From: Gadus chalcogrammus
Taxonomy: Eukaryota > Chordata > Actinopteri > Gadiformes > Gadidae
Direction of reading: 5' to 3'
DNA: 64,000 nucleotides
NCBI RefSeq assembly: GCF_026213295.1
Contig: NC_079422.1
Span: 25,848,299 to 25,912,298 of the forward strand
Shown: piece after piece, positions 33,771 through 48,119 of the stretch
Layout of the letters: each line of letters opens with the position of its first letter
Position numbering within the stretch: position 1 is the stretch's first letter
Position numbers and translations under genes: made by a program
The notes under the pieces: model-generated
What the model was told of the DNA's origin: nothing
Databases searched by the model: none
Seen by the model: the letters and a program-made list of their open reading frames with translations, nothing else

Positions 33771-36203
33771 AGCGGCTGCAGCAGAAGTGTTGAGACGAAA
33801 GATGATATCAAGACATTTATAGAATATTCCCATTCACATGATTCTTCGCACGACCTGCAGGTTGGAGAGACTGAAATAACCCCCAAAATGAGTAATAATG
33901 TAAAAGCAGCCAAGTCCCACAAATTGCTTGAACTATTTATTTCATTCCATTGTTTCGTTGATATGCATTATTGAAAAGTTTCAAGCATATGGATTTAATG
34001 CAATATCCACAAACAGTTCAAAATGATACTATATGCGTTCACAGGTACATAGTTATCACCTGACAAACATGTCACGGTTGAAATCAAAGGCAGTACAAAT
34101 ATATAAAAATGTAGCTGAAGTTTCAAATGTCTTGTTGATTCTAAAAATATCAAAAGATGCCCAAAGCAAATACCTTTAACCCATAGTTGTGTTTTATCAA
34201 ATTAAAAAATGTCAGAGTTTCATTGACCACAAATTGAGCAGAAATATTTTGCATACAAATCTTTAAATAGTTTAACCACATTAAGAAAAATACATTAGTT
34301 AATTTTTTTTTATTAGTGAAGACACAAGTTTTGCACATTATCCAAACAGAATACCTGAAAGGTTGGTATTTTCATCCCTTTCGGGTTAAAACAAGAGAAA
34401 AGGACAACCTAACAAGAGTGAAAAGTTTGGGTTAGGTGACCTATAGTTCAAAGATGTCCCTGGTCAGGTAGACTAAATAAAAGAGTATTCCCAATTGCTC
34501 CAGGACATTCGTGTAATTTACTTGTGAGCTCTCCCTCAAGCCTAGAGAGACATCAGTGTTGAACCACCAACTGAAAGAGGGTATTTGCCATTAGTATGAG
34601 TGACAACATTTCATGGCTATTAATTTAGTTCATTATATTTAGCCGATTTGAATAGACTTTTCTAGCAGGTGAGGCTGTCAAAGAACTAAATATGGAGCAA
34701 CTACAAAAAGTAAATTTGCAGCATGACCAAATTATACAAAAAGTATAGGAACTGTTCTAACAGATATGTTTTAGAAGTCTCTTTTGATAGGCAGGGAATA
34801 AATGTCTTTGTCACCCTGTAGTCATGCCATCAAATCTGTTGGTCAAAGTACCGCTACTGATTAATCCAGTAGACTCACCAGTCAAGTCCCCCTAGTTAGA
34901 AAATGGAAGAAACCCAGTTAGTCATGTTAATTATTCTGTTGTTACAAATGAAGACTAATACTTTCCACATATTGCGATCCAAGTTACTGGCTGCAGTCTT
35001 GGATTTTATAGTTCTATATGAATAGATTCAATTTACTAAACTATTAATCATGCTTCAGAAGAATTAACCTTTCTTGGATGGCAGATCTACCACAAGCCTC
35101 CATTGCCACAACCTCCAGATGGCCTACGACCTACGGCAACTCCTCGACTACTGCAAGCCAACAAATTGGCTCTTGCACACCAGACACGCATTTTGCTTTA
35201 TTTTAGGTTTTCAAGCATCTTAAAATACCCAAATCATCGCTCCAATACACAAGTCAGCTAATGGCCTACAAGGAAATGATGAAGCTAGTTTTAGTGATGG
35301 CGATAGAAATGGACAAGCTTGCGTGTACAAATATGCAACTAGAATTGCAAGGTTCACAGCCCAGTTGCATAAGTGGTCGCAACCGTTGGATTGTAAGCAA
35401 GGGTAAAAAAAAAAGAAAAAACTTCCCACAAACTAGTCAACATGGTCAATTGAAAGCCTGTACAAAACGACCCTGGAATAGTCAAATGCAGCTTTACAGC
35501 GGATGAATTAAGCCAAATTGCATAAACATCCAATGGTAAACAGTATACAAATGCAATCAAGGTTGCACTCACACTAGGCCATCTGGCCGTGGCCGTCGCA
35601 ACTGTGGCCTGGCCACGATAGGCTCTGGTACATACGCCATCACGTCGCTAGCATCCAAACAATTCTACCAAACCTTAACCAACTAGTGAAAAATGGAACA
35701 AAACTTTAGCACACACCCAGTGACTAATCACCTTGTCCAGGGGTGTTCCAACGTGGTTTACCAGAGGGCCTTGTGGACTTAAAGTAAGCCACACATTTGA
35801 CAGAGACAGCACAGAATGACGTTAAACTAAGCTAATCTACAGGTTACCAGTGCTAGTGCAATTACATGAGCATTTTGCACAATATTTGTACTCCAATGCT
35901 ACGTAAAGCAGGCTTCTTCAGAAATCCGTAGCCTGCTACATTGAAGGGCAACTGTAACAAATCCTGACCAAGACCGAAAGATGGCTCTGGAAGCCACTAC
36001 GGCCCACGCAGCAGATTACTGCGTGGACCGTGGTGGCTTCCAGATCAACCCTTCGGTGGACCATTCATACACATGTATTCCGAGGATGTTTTGAAGACAC
36101 TGGAGTCCCATGGCACTAGATTCCTTTGAAGACTAAGTTGGTATGGGGGGGCCCAAAGGGGGCCCCCCCATAGATCTTGTCAGTCATCTAACACCTGTTA
36201 AGA

Positions 36204-36244
<41 letters not shown>

Positions 36245-36601
36245 CACAAGATACAAATCAGCAAAGCTAGGTTAACAAACAGCGGCGACATGCATGTCAA
36301 GGTGCAAAGAGCAGGGATACTGATGGCTTGTGTCTGAGGAGACAGCCCAAAAACGTCAACATTCAATAAAGGAAAATAACTTTTACTCACTGCGGTGGTC
36401 TGTTTCGAAGTGCCATGTTGGTAGCAATATTTGTCTGGGCTGTTCAGTCAAATGCCCACAAAAACAAACACGCAACAACGCATACTTTCAGTTTGTATAA
36501 AGTGACAATAGTGATCTGCAATCTAGATCGAAAACTTTCAACCCTCACTAAACTCAACCTCGATTGACACAGGCCGATGCGAAAAGTAAACCAAACCCAT
36601 T
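33771..36601. repeat. Long direct repeat, block A copy 1
   Basis: Nearly identical to 54052-56994, from AGCGGCTGCAGCAGAAGTG to GTAAACCAAACCCATT, apart from a replaced stretch (34026-34140 against 54302-54560), a CA run (36206-36242, about 20 units against 4) and scattered substitutions. No long ORF, no LTR and no obvious terminal inverted repeats. It has a GC-rich palindrome (TATGGGGGGGCCC ... GGGCCCCCCCATA) near 36142-36172. Confidence 0.92.
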
Positions 36602-37088
36602 AGGTTCACCTTTAATAAAGGTGTGCGTGACAGGTGATCTCAATTAAGAGCTAATCAGAAAGAACACACTGATCGGCCATGAGTGAGACGTTCAAAACAA
36701 GGACGAGGATTTAACGGAATTGTTACCATTCAAATTCAAATTTCTTTATTATTGGATAGGGTATGATATCAATGATTTGGGCTTTGAGTAGGCCTATATT
36801 ACTTAAATATATTTCTTACATTTTTTCACCCCTTCGCCTTTTGAATATGAAATCTATAATCTCAGCCTCTCTATAATTTGCTCAACACATATATTATTGT
36901 TCAAATAAAATCCCATCCTTATTTTGCCATTCATATTGAATCTTTACTGTCTTTCATTGTACAACACAATCATCTAATAATTATTCATAACGCTCTTCCA
37001 TCTCCTTGGCTGCATTAAGACGAGGCTCGGGTCAGAGCAAGGATCGGGATCCACACATGATAAGGGATAAAGTTATTTATTAGAATAA
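36602..37088. other. Sequence separating blocks A and B, nothing recognised
   Basis: AT-rich and not shared with the equivalent stretch 56995-57476 of the second copy. No gene seen. Confidence 0.5.
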
Positions 37089-38818
37089 AGTAAGTATCAT
37101 GAAATCTGTAAAGGGATTAGTGTAGCGTATGGAAGATTAGAAAATGTGCGATTATATGGTTTGGACAGAAAACCAGTGCCAGAATCACAAGGACCGACCG
37201 AGCCAGAACGGAGGAAACTTAGCCAGACAGACAAAACAAATACTGGGAACAACCATCCATCTTTACCATGTTGGAAATACCCAAACAAAATGCAACAAAC
37301 CAAACCTGAACAGCAAACCAACATATGTGACCAACCAACTGAACTACTGACCAAACACACAATTCTTTCGACTAGCCTATGTATATGGGCAGTGGAAAGT
37401 GTGCTGTAGGGATGTTGAATAGTGTTAACATAAAACAAAACATGGAACCAATCCAAAGGTCCAAAACCTTAAGGAACCACCCTAAACAGAACCCAAGCCC
37501 ACCTGCCTCTGTGGAAAGAGAGAGAGGCTGTTTCCCAATGTCAAGGAAGCATGCTCAACGGCCGCCCTTTTAAGGACGCTACGTCATCGAACGCCGACAA
37601 GCACTGTTCCAATGTTGAGGACACTCGAAATACGCCCCCTTTTAGGGTCCTTCGTTTTTGAGAATTCCGAGATTTTTCAAGGATGCATCGCTGCATCCTA
37701 GACGAGCCAAAACTACCCACAATCCTCTGCGTTCACTGGGCGGGTTCTTGAAAATGGCAGAGAAGTATACGTTCAAACGAAGTGAAGTTATATTAGTTTT
37801 CAGAAATATTTTGTGCCGTATTGCTTTTTATAGATTCATCATGTTAATGCAAATAATCAAGCCTAAAGGCCTGTGCCACTTTTCAAACGTTTTTGCAACT
37901 TAATGATACGTTGCTATATTTTGCATGGACGTAGCTGGTGTTAAACACCACTGTCACCAATGTCAATTTACTCGCTCACAAGATTACATTATTTATGTAT
38001 ACCTATTTATGTTTTACGTTTTTTTTAGGGTCAGCCCAGCAAACGGAGGCTTTTGTGCGCCTTAGGGTGGCGCACAAACATTTGTTTGCCGGTGGAAGGG
38101 ATAGTGCCACTATCCAATGTTGTAAAATTAATGCACAACCGATCATTTGCAATGTTTGTAATTTTTAATGAACGTATATAATTGTATTTTATATGATATA
38201 CTTATGTGTTCAAAGCACTGGTAGATTGTAGGCATATATGAATGAATGAATCAGATCATATATCCAAATAAATACACGTTTATCATCTCTTTCTTTGTCT
38301 TTTTCCCCCTGCATAATAGTAATCAACCGTACTGTAAATGTAATGCATGAATTAAGTTCTCAGACAATTTCACTTAGTTTTATAAAAATTGATTGGATTT
38401 TCCTTTTAATAAAGACAATTCGATCAACCACAACAAAGCTTTTGTGACTTCCCCAAAGAGGCTCCATGCGAAGGAGACATGACCGCATTCATAACAGACA
38501 AAAGTCAAATAAATATCGATCAGCTTGATTGCTTCCATGTTTTATTCATAAGCGCACATGTGTTTACAAGCGGACACGCAGTATTAAAAAGCGGAAGCGG
38601 AAGCGCTTCCACACTACCAAGTCGTTCCCAAAGTCAGACGTTACAAACGCTAGGAAGCACTCGAGCTAGCACTCTAGTCTCATCTCCATAGGACGCGACT
38701 AGCAAGGACGCGTCCTAGCAAGGCTGCAGCCTTCACTTTGGGAAACAGCCAGAGACTGGCTAAAGCCTGCGTGTCAGACCTGCACAGGTGCACCTCATTA
38801 GCTGACAAGCCTCTCAGC
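37089..38818. repeat. Long direct repeat, block B copy 1 (interrupted)
   Basis: 37089-37525 plus 38751-38818 match 57477-57978 nearly base for base. The interruption is a separate inserted element. Confidence 0.9.
37526..38750. mobile_element. 1.2-kb terminal-inverted-repeat transposon, non-autonomous
   Basis: Begins GGCTGTTTCCCAA and ends TTGGGAAACAGCC, a perfect 13-bp inverted repeat. The second copy of the host repeat (near 57900-57920) is uninterrupted, which proves an insertion. The target lies in an (AG)n run, so the duplication length is ambiguous (about 3 bp). The TIR is compatible with PIF/Harbinger or a related superfamily. No transposase is recognisable. Confidence 0.85.
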
Positions 38819-39185
38819 CCCGCCCACTGGCTACCTGTAGCAGGTAGGCAAACACAGAGGACCCAGCAGACGAAGGAGAGAGAAAGCAGTCACAGCTGTC
38901 ACATCTGTTGCCTGAAGATTCTTTGTTTGTCTCCAACAAAACCTTCCAAACAGATGAATCATTGGCTCATCCCAGAAGTGTCAAATTACTTTTGTGTGTC
39001 AAAACGGGCAGGGTGGTCGTGGACTCCTGAAAAATACTATGGTTGTTTTGTATGTAGAATAAAATGCCATTGTACATTTAAAAAAAAAGAGAGATTGGAT
39101 CTTTGTACAGGTTGTGTCTCCTGGTCATCAAGAGCCGCAGAGTGGGGAGGCAGGGGTACGCAGAGATGAGCTCATCACCATACAC
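38819..39185. other. No gene seen
   Basis: The open frame over this stretch shows no domain and runs through repeat sequence. Confidence 0.5.
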
Positions 39186-39190
<5 letters not shown>

Positions 39191-39269
<79 letters not shown>

Positions 39270-39460
39270 TAGCCAGCTCACCATGGCGGACGTTTCAGTC
39301 CGACGTGGTGAGCCATTTTGGCCTCACTCGCGACGTTGTCCACCTCCTCTCGGGGGTCCACAAGACCTCCGCACTGGGGGGTCACTCACTCATGCATTCA
39401 TGTGCATTCTGTACAGCCAGTGTTGTGTGTGTGTGTGTGTGAGTGTGTGTGTGTATGTGT

Positions 39461-39494
<34 letters not shown>

Positions 39495-39655
39495 ATAATT
39501 GTGTGCATTTGTGTGTGCGGTGCTTATAGCCTGTCTGTGTGTGCGTGCGTTGTCTATAGCCTGTTTATGTGTGTGTGCGTGTGTGTCTGTATATGTGCGT
39601 GTGTTGGTGTGTGTGTGTGTGCATGTGTGAAGGTGTGCGTGCGTTGTGTGTAACC
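39191..39655. repeat. GT-rich microsatellite region
   Basis: GT arrays at about 39191-39266 and 39422-39490, followed by degenerate GT sequence to 39655. Confidence 0.95.
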
Positions 39656-39666
39656 TGCGTATGCTA

Positions 39667-39757
39667 CACGACTCGCCACGCTACGTAGCGTGTTGAGCCC
39701 TGTAGCGTGGTGAGTCGTACAGCGTGCTGAGTCAGCTGCAGGTGACTCAGCACGCTA
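39667..39757. other. Pair of adjacent near-perfect palindromes
   Basis: Hairpin 1 pairs 39668-39684 with 39702-39718 (16 of 17). Hairpin 2 pairs AGCGTGCTGAGTCA (39721-39734) exactly with 39743-39756 across an 8-base loop. Hairpin 2 holds two AP-1/MARE-like sites (TGCTGAGTCA and its mirror). Confidence 0.85.
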
Positions 39758-39899
39758 TATGACTCGCCACATGACTTATAACAACAAGGCCTCCTAGCCC
39801 CGCCCCTTATGGCCCGAGGCTCTGTGGACAAACGGCGAAGGCACAATGGCCGTCCCTCCCTGACAGAGAGCATTGTGTGGGGCTGGAGGGCGGGAGGAT

Positions 39900-40755
39900 G
39901 GGACAGGAAGTAGCATTCCTCTGCCCGCCCTGCACTTCCTTCTTTTTATTGTCTTGCCGTCGAAGGTCATCTTTAATATCGGTCTGTTTTAGTGCTTGTT
40001 TGTTGTTATGATTGAATAGCTGAAAATAGTTGAATGGGCTTTTTCTGCAAGGTCGCTATTCATCTGATCAGATGCGACCTCCGATTTGGGTCCTTGAACT
40101 TGACTGCTGCTCATAAATTGTGCAGAAGTATTGAATTAGCGATGTTCTCGTTTTAAACAAGGTTGTCATTTCTAATATGTCCACTAGATGGGGGTCGAGT
40201 CCAACGCAACGTCTCTGTAGCGCCACCGTATTCAATGAAGAAATTATGTAATGAAGAGAATGTCAGTTTATAGTTTTGACGGTTTAAAGCACAAAGTAAA
40301 ATATTATATACTATGTTTTGGACAGAGGCGTTTTATTAACTATGTATTATGCTATTGTATTAGAAGATACATTAGAATGCACACAACACAACACATTTTA
40401 GTGGAGAATATATATATCAATGTAGAGATATTAGTATAGTTTATTATTGGTTCTGCTGACGGATTTAATGGGTTGATATGAAGTGCATATATTACAAATA
40501 ATATGCTGTAAAAAATATATTTCCACACTAGGTGGCAGTCTCCACTTTGAATCCGAATGGAACCTTCTGATAAACAACCTCCTTGCTGGTTGTGGAGTTA
40601 GTCATTGATTATAACTTTGCACAGTTTCCTGTATATTGAGTTTGGTTTTTCTAACATCTAAACATTTACTTTGACTACAACTCTGACTAACAGGAAGACC
40701 TTCACTCTCTTAAGATATCTTCTCTTCCCTTTGCCAAAGATCCACTCAGATCTAC
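39900..40755. other. Intergenic DNA, nothing recognised
   Basis: AT-rich unique-looking sequence with no supported ORF, RNA gene or repeat. Confidence 0.55.
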
Positions 40756-40758
40756 ACA

Positions 40759-40759
<1 letters not shown>

Positions 40760-40805
<46 letters not shown>

Positions 40806-40811
40806 CTATGC

Positions 40812-40851
<40 letters not shown>

Positions 40852-40905
40852 CACTTAGTGTGCCTGTGTGTATATGTGTATGTTCATACGTGCGTGTCTG
40901 TGTGT
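40760..40905. repeat. (GT)n microsatellite
   Basis: GT array with interruptions. The coding-looking frames across it are artefacts. Confidence 0.95.
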
Positions 40906-40984
40906 GTAACCTCCACTCGACCAGAGCAAACCAAACGGGATTAAAGCACGCCGCATTGTGGTGGAACGCGTGCGTGTGCGGGCC

Positions 40985-41078
40985 CACTGGAGATGAGCCG
41001 TCCAGGGCCCTGCTGGAGATGAACCGTCCAGGGCCCTGCTGGAGATGAACCAGCAGGGCCCGGGGGGGGGGGGGGGGG
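40985..41078. repeat. 26-bp tandem repeat plus poly-G tract
   Basis: Three units of about 26 bp (GGAGATGAACCGTCCAGGGC...) are followed by about 17 Gs, directly before the next interspersed repeat. Confidence 0.85.
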
Positions 41079-41350
41079 CGTTTAGCAGACGCTTTTATCC
41101 AAAGTGACTTACATTAAGTACATTTGTCGGAAGAAGAGAAACAACAATATATCGCTGTCGGTACAGTAAGGATGTTCATAGAACCAAGTGCCAAGAACTA
41201 ACAGTTGTTAGGTTAACCCATTCCCCGTGTACAACAAAGATAGCTAGGATAAGATGCTGCTCGATGCTAAGTACTATTTTTAAGTGCAAGGACGTACAAC
41301 ATACAATAAGTGCGCACATTAAGTGCCAGGACGTACCACATACAATACTC
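41077..41350. repeat. Interspersed repeat with tandem units (copy 2)
   Basis: Same start (GGGCGTTTAGCAGACGC) and same ~42-bp GTGCCAGGACGTACAACATA units as at 30358, with fewer tandem units. Confidence 0.85.
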
Positions 41351-42550
41351 TTATTGTGTATAGTCCCATATATTTCTTTTCTGAATATTTCTTGTAGTTC
41401 TATTCTTGATTTCACTTTGTGTCTAATCAAAGTCTCCGGCTGTCCGGTATACTTTCGTTTGTGCCGGCTGGGTTTCCCCAGCTAGGATTAGAAAAGTACC
41501 GTGCTCTCTTATCTACTCCACCTGTGTTTACATCATCTGCGGGGAGCTCTTGACTCCGGGTCCAAGGAGCCTTCACCGGTTGCTGTTTATGATTCAAAGG
41601 AACTCGTATCGTGATCGGTCCCAAAGGTTGTGCAGATATTTCTGTCTGACATTCTCATTAGTTATCAGGCGGGCATTACTTCCTGCTGCGCCTTCCTGTG
41701 TTTCCTCATGCAGATAGGATTCAGGCATGCGGGAAAATAAATTAATAAACTAGATGAGCCTTAACTCATAACTCATCACAACAATCTCCCTTCTGTGGGA
41801 ATGCTCACGGTCATTCTGAAATGACTGAGCCCATCTAGATGAGGGTGGAAGTAGTCATCCATATCTAGAAGACCTCCACCTTCTCCTAGGTTAAGGTGAG
41901 GACTTCATCCCAATTCTCTCCAGAACATCCCATCTTCATTTCAATTAATAATTATATATATTTACTTTATATTATCATACTGGATTTTATTCATCATATG
42001 GACTGTCATATTCCACATAACTCTATGCACTTTAATAATGGAATTGCATTCTGTGTCTTATGTATTTTTTTATTTAAGCACTGCCATAAGGAAAAGCACT
42101 TTTTGATGATGCACTACGGGTTAGATGTAAACTGCATTTCGTTGTACTGGTGGTCCTTACTTATGCAATGACAATAAAGTTGAATATAATATAATCGAAA
42201 AGCAAACCACTAGCTCTGACTTTGCATGACACCATGTATGTCGAGCAAATGTACATAAACAACAGCTCCCTGTTTACACTCTGCTAACTATAGACGTGCA
42301 TACTGCCTCACTTAAAGTGCAGGACGCAGTCTGCAAATAAACCTCCTGCACACCAGAACACAAACACAAAGCACGCCCTGAATCACTGAACGCACATTTA
42401 ACCCCTCTGCATATTTCAAACGCTTCCACCGCAAGCTGCGTTCCAGCGCCAGAACCAGCGCCAGCCGGTTCCCTAATCTCAGCCACCACGGGGGGGTCTG
42501 TTCTGAAAGCAGAGAGCCGCCCGGGGGCCCCACTGCTGCTACAGTCGGAC
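41351..42550. other. Intergenic DNA with a probable retroposon 3' tail
   Basis: No gene seen. 42100-42196 (TGCATTTCGTTGTACTGGTG ... GACAATAAAGTTGAATATAA) looks like the 3' end of a fish retroposon. Confidence 0.45.
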
Positions 42551-42577
42551 TCCACTTCTCCTGACCCCTGGTTCTGG

Positions 42578-42888
42578 TGGGGGGGGGGGGGGGGGGGGGG
42601 AGACAGAGGGAGTCAGAGGAGGGAGACATCACCATGCCGTCTCTCTATGGTCTTCCTGCTGCCTTGATCCCTCTGTGTTCCCGGGTATTCCCGCGAGTCT
42701 GCTTGGGCGCGCGTTAATTATGTGTGGTGTTCCTGCCGTCTTAAGCGCGCGTGTGTGTGTGTTTGTTATGTGAGAGTGTGTTGACAGGTTCATATGCTGT
42801 GTGTCCCAGTGAGAGAGATAAGGGTGGTTATGTGTCTGAGTGTGTCTGGGTGTGTGCCCGTCTGTATGTGTCAGCATTTCCTAGCGCC

Positions 42889-42979
<91 letters not shown>

Positions 42980-43208
42980 TGTGAGAAGTGAGAGTTTGTG
43001 TGTGTTTTGCAACGCATGAGCGAGAGCCTTTCTCTAAGCCTAGCGTGTGTGTGCGTGTGTTGTTCTAGGTGTGTTATTCTAGTGTGTGTGGGAGAGATTA
43101 TGTTTCTCTGTCTATCCTAGCATGTGTGCATGTGTTCGTCCTAGGGTGTGTATGTGTGTGTTTGTGTGAGTGTGTGTGTCCTAGTGCGCGTGCATGTTTG
43201 TGTGAGTT

Positions 43209-43289
<81 letters not shown>

Positions 43290-43290
43290 C
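42578..43290. repeat. Poly-G tract and GT microsatellites
   Basis: Poly-G at about 42578-42600, then GT arrays at 42892-42978 and 43211-43287 joined by degenerate GT sequence. Confidence 0.95.
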
Positions 43291-43379
43291 GGTAGGGAGC
43301 AGCTCTTCCTGTCGGCCTCTCGCTGCAGACTCTGCGTCTCCCCTGCAGCTCCGCCACACGGCCTTGCTATTGTTCTGTC

Positions 43380-43860
43380 CTCACCCCCCTGTCCTGTCCT
43401 GTCTCCTGACACCAGCAGGCCCCCAGCCCGCCACCTCCACCCTCCACCCTCCACCTCCCCTCTCCGTCTCCATCCCAACACAACGCCACACCACCATAAC
43501 ACCACAGCTCCACCCTAGCACACCTCCAACCCCCTCCACCCAACACCTCTCCACATCTTCATCCTCCACCTCCCCCTCCACCTCCTCCTGCCCCTCCCTC
43601 TCTCCCCCTCCACCTCCCTCCCCCCCCCCTCCCTCCCCCCTCCCCCTCCACCTCCCTCCCCCCCCCCTCCCTCCCCCCTCCCCCTCCACCTCCTCCAGTG
43701 CTCTGCAGGTGCACCAGGCCGCCGGGGGGAAGCCCAGCGCACAATGGGACCTCCTCCTCATCGTTCTATATTTACCTCCCCGACCCCGTCCATGTTGAGC
43801 GGCTTCGGGCCTCGCCCTCTCTCTGCTTTGTCAGCCCCCCCCCCCCCCCCCCCCCAGGAC
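43380..43860. repeat. Pyrimidine-rich C/T tract
   Basis: Strongly C/T-biased plus strand with (CCTCCA)-like units and a poly-C run at about 43836-43856. The proline-rich frames are composition artefacts. Confidence 0.85.
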
Positions 43861-44239
43861 CCCCGCGGTGACAGACCAACTGTCTGGAGCAGGGTGGGCC
43901 GTGAAGGGGGTGCCATCATGGTGACATTCGGAGCATTGTCTCAATGTGCCTGGGGTCGTTACGGGGAAAGATATGATGCTGGGGACGCTCGCGGTATTAG
44001 ATATCATAGCTCAAATGTCACGTTCAGTAGGAAATGGTTTCCTTTTTTTTCTGTCAAACTGCCCTGCGTGTCTTTTTATATTAAGAATCAAGAGGAAGAA
44101 AGATGGTCAAGTTTCTAAAGAATAAAAGCCATCAGCCAATGATCTCTTTCTCTGAAAAGATAACGTCCAGAAAAATCTAATTTCAGACTCAAGTGAAGCC
44201 TGCTGTGGAAATGTCACATCGGCCATGCTGAGCTATAGC

Positions 44240-44273
44240 GCACACACATACACACATGGCAAACACACACACG

Positions 44274-44317
<44 letters not shown>

Positions 44318-44977
44318 GGCACACACACCGACATGGCACACACACCGACATGGCACACACGCGAAACACACACAAACACACACACAAACACAGACATACA
44401 CACAACACACACACACACTCACGCACACACACACGCATTTACACACACACACACACACACACACAGACACACACACACACTGCACACATACACACTGCAC
44501 ACATACACACATAGGCACACAGACATACAGACACACGCATGTCAAACACACACACACAAACACACAGACACACAGACACAAACACACACACACACAGACA
44601 CACACGCACGGCCCCAGGTGTACAGACACCAGGACATTCTGGCCCAGCAGCCCGGCTCCGTGTTGAGTTTCAGTCTGCTGGCAGGGGGTCTATTTGGGTT
44701 CCCAGGAGCGGGACACGATGTGAAGCACGGCCAGCTGCTGCCCACCGGTCCCCGTCCCCCGTCCCCCCCACTGCTGCCCCCCGGTCAGCCCCCCCCCCCC
44801 CCCCCCCCCAGCTGGAACGATGGACTCGTAGAGTTGGTTCAGAACAACACCGACCACACCAACACTGGGCGAGATCCCACACCTGACACACCAGATATGT
44901 GGTGTCACTGGTGTGTGATTGTGTGTATGTGTGTGTTTGGTGCAAGCGTGCGTGTGTGTGTGTGCGTGCGTGTGTGT

Positions 44978-45052
<75 letters not shown>

Positions 45053-45060
45053 TGCGTGCT
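44240..45060. repeat. CA then GT microsatellite region with poly-C
   Basis: CA-rich degenerate array about 44246-44605, poly-C about 44789-44809, GT array about 44945-45057. No exon recognised between them. Confidence 0.93.
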
Positions 45061-45077
45061 GTGTGTCAGACTAGGAT

Positions 45078-45406
<329 letters not shown>

Positions 45407-45867
45407 ACGCTAGGACACCCAGCCTCAGTCTCCTAGCCTCAGTGGTTTCCTAGCCTCTGTCGTGGTTTCCTGTGTCCTCTCCTCTCTCCTCCTCCTTCTC
45501 TTCTATAACACCATCCTCCTTCTTTTCTGTGACAAAAGAGAAAGGAAGACGGAGAGAGACTAACTGTACGTTCGCACCAAAAGCTGTAAAAGATGCAAAA
45601 TCGCCAAATAGCTCAAAGCGCAACGCAACAGCTCAACGCAACTCATATCGCTCTTGCGGTTTTGCTTTTCCATTTAAAGGAGCCGCGCTTTTTCCTGCAC
45701 GCTCGTAGTTGAGGCAAGTCAGTGCTGCTGCTGATGTCGAGCCACAAAAACACAAGATAGTCATAAGTTTGGTCAATAGAAAAAGAATAATAAGCATAAA
45801 TACATGAAACACTGAATAACTAATTAATGGAGGGATTGCCTGTAGATTATAGCTTAGTTGATATCTA

Positions 45868-46018
<151 letters not shown>

Positions 46019-46369
46019 GGAAAAGATCCGCTGAACGGGAGCATTTGTGCCAGGCAGTCACATGGCAAACTGACAAATTAGAAATATTATTTTGTGCGGC
46101 ATCTCCCTGTGCCGTTCCACTGTGCGACCATTCCCTTAGCATAATGCAGATTGCGTATGCCCTCACACAATGTTGAAATCATACGCTGGACGCTTTCTAT
46201 GTGGTTTTTAGTTAATGATCGGACTATAATAAGACCCCGTTGGCTATGCAATCGCGGACAAATACGATGCCCAGCAATAGCCGCAATTGTTCTCTTACGC
46301 ACCATGATGAAGGAACAAATGTTTGGTAGGAACTAAGATCTAAAGTTCTCGCGTATGTTTACTGGGACC

Positions 46370-47165
<796 letters not shown>

Positions 47166-47169
47166 GTCC

Positions 47170-48110
47170 CAGCGCGTGTCAGCTGATGCGTGGGTTTCTG
47201 TTGTGGTGTATTGTTGTGGTGATCCTGAGGCTGTAAACAGGTCCGGTGTACTCCAGGGAGACACCAGCTGATTAGGGCAGAGGGCAAGGGGCACGGCGTC
47301 GTGGGTGCCGACAGGCTATGTCACTGTTTTACAGCTGTACTGGGAAACATTTACAAGACGTTATGATCCCAGATCAAACTGCTTGTACTGTAGACCACAC
47401 TTTGTACTTTATGCTACGTACTATGTTTTACAAATTGACGATGGCTAAAAGAGACACCTTGATTATGTTTTGAAGATTATGTATTGATAGTAGCATGTTA
47501 CAATCTGGCTGGACACTCTCACTCGTGATGTCACTGACGGGTAGACACCTGGTGGTGAAATAGGCGCTCTTTAAGGCCGGAAGGCTGTCAGCTATGAGCG
47601 CCGTCTTAACCTCCACCTTTAACTAACAGACTCTAACAACCGTGCACGAACAAACTTGCACCAGCAAACGTGCCCCAACACCCATACCCTCACAACCATT
47701 CATTAACAAACGTGCACTAGTAAAAGTGCACATCTGCAAGTAGCTTTTAACTCGTAATTTCCAACATAACATTAGAAGGCATGTACCTCAGAAAATGAGG
47801 TACACTCCCGTCACACTGAACGCGTGACGTGGCAGTTACCGAGTGCCGGGGTCAGTCATCCCAGAATCAAGTGGCGCAACACAGAACGTCAATATCCAAA
47901 TCAATATCAATACCAGCTGCACCCAAACGTGACGCGTGGTCTTAATAAGAGAGAACCCCGCGCCCCAGGCCTCCGGACAGCGTGAGCAGACAGAGACACA
48001 CGGGAGGGAGGCAGCTGACTCGGCACTTCAAGAGTCTACTCACGCGTCAACAATCCTGAATGTTGCAACGCTCCCCGCCCGAACGCAGACAAGTCGCTAC
48101 AAAGCTAACG
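47170..48110. other. Intergenic DNA, nothing recognised
   Basis: No supported gene or RNA. Weak AACAAACGTGCAC-like repeats lie around 47640-47735. Confidence 0.5.
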
Positions 48111-48119
48111 GCCTCTTCC

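Noticed and set aside
43148..43798. Proline-rich ORF and its Gly/Arg-rich complement
   Set aside because: Low-complexity C/T tract; no splice structure or domain.
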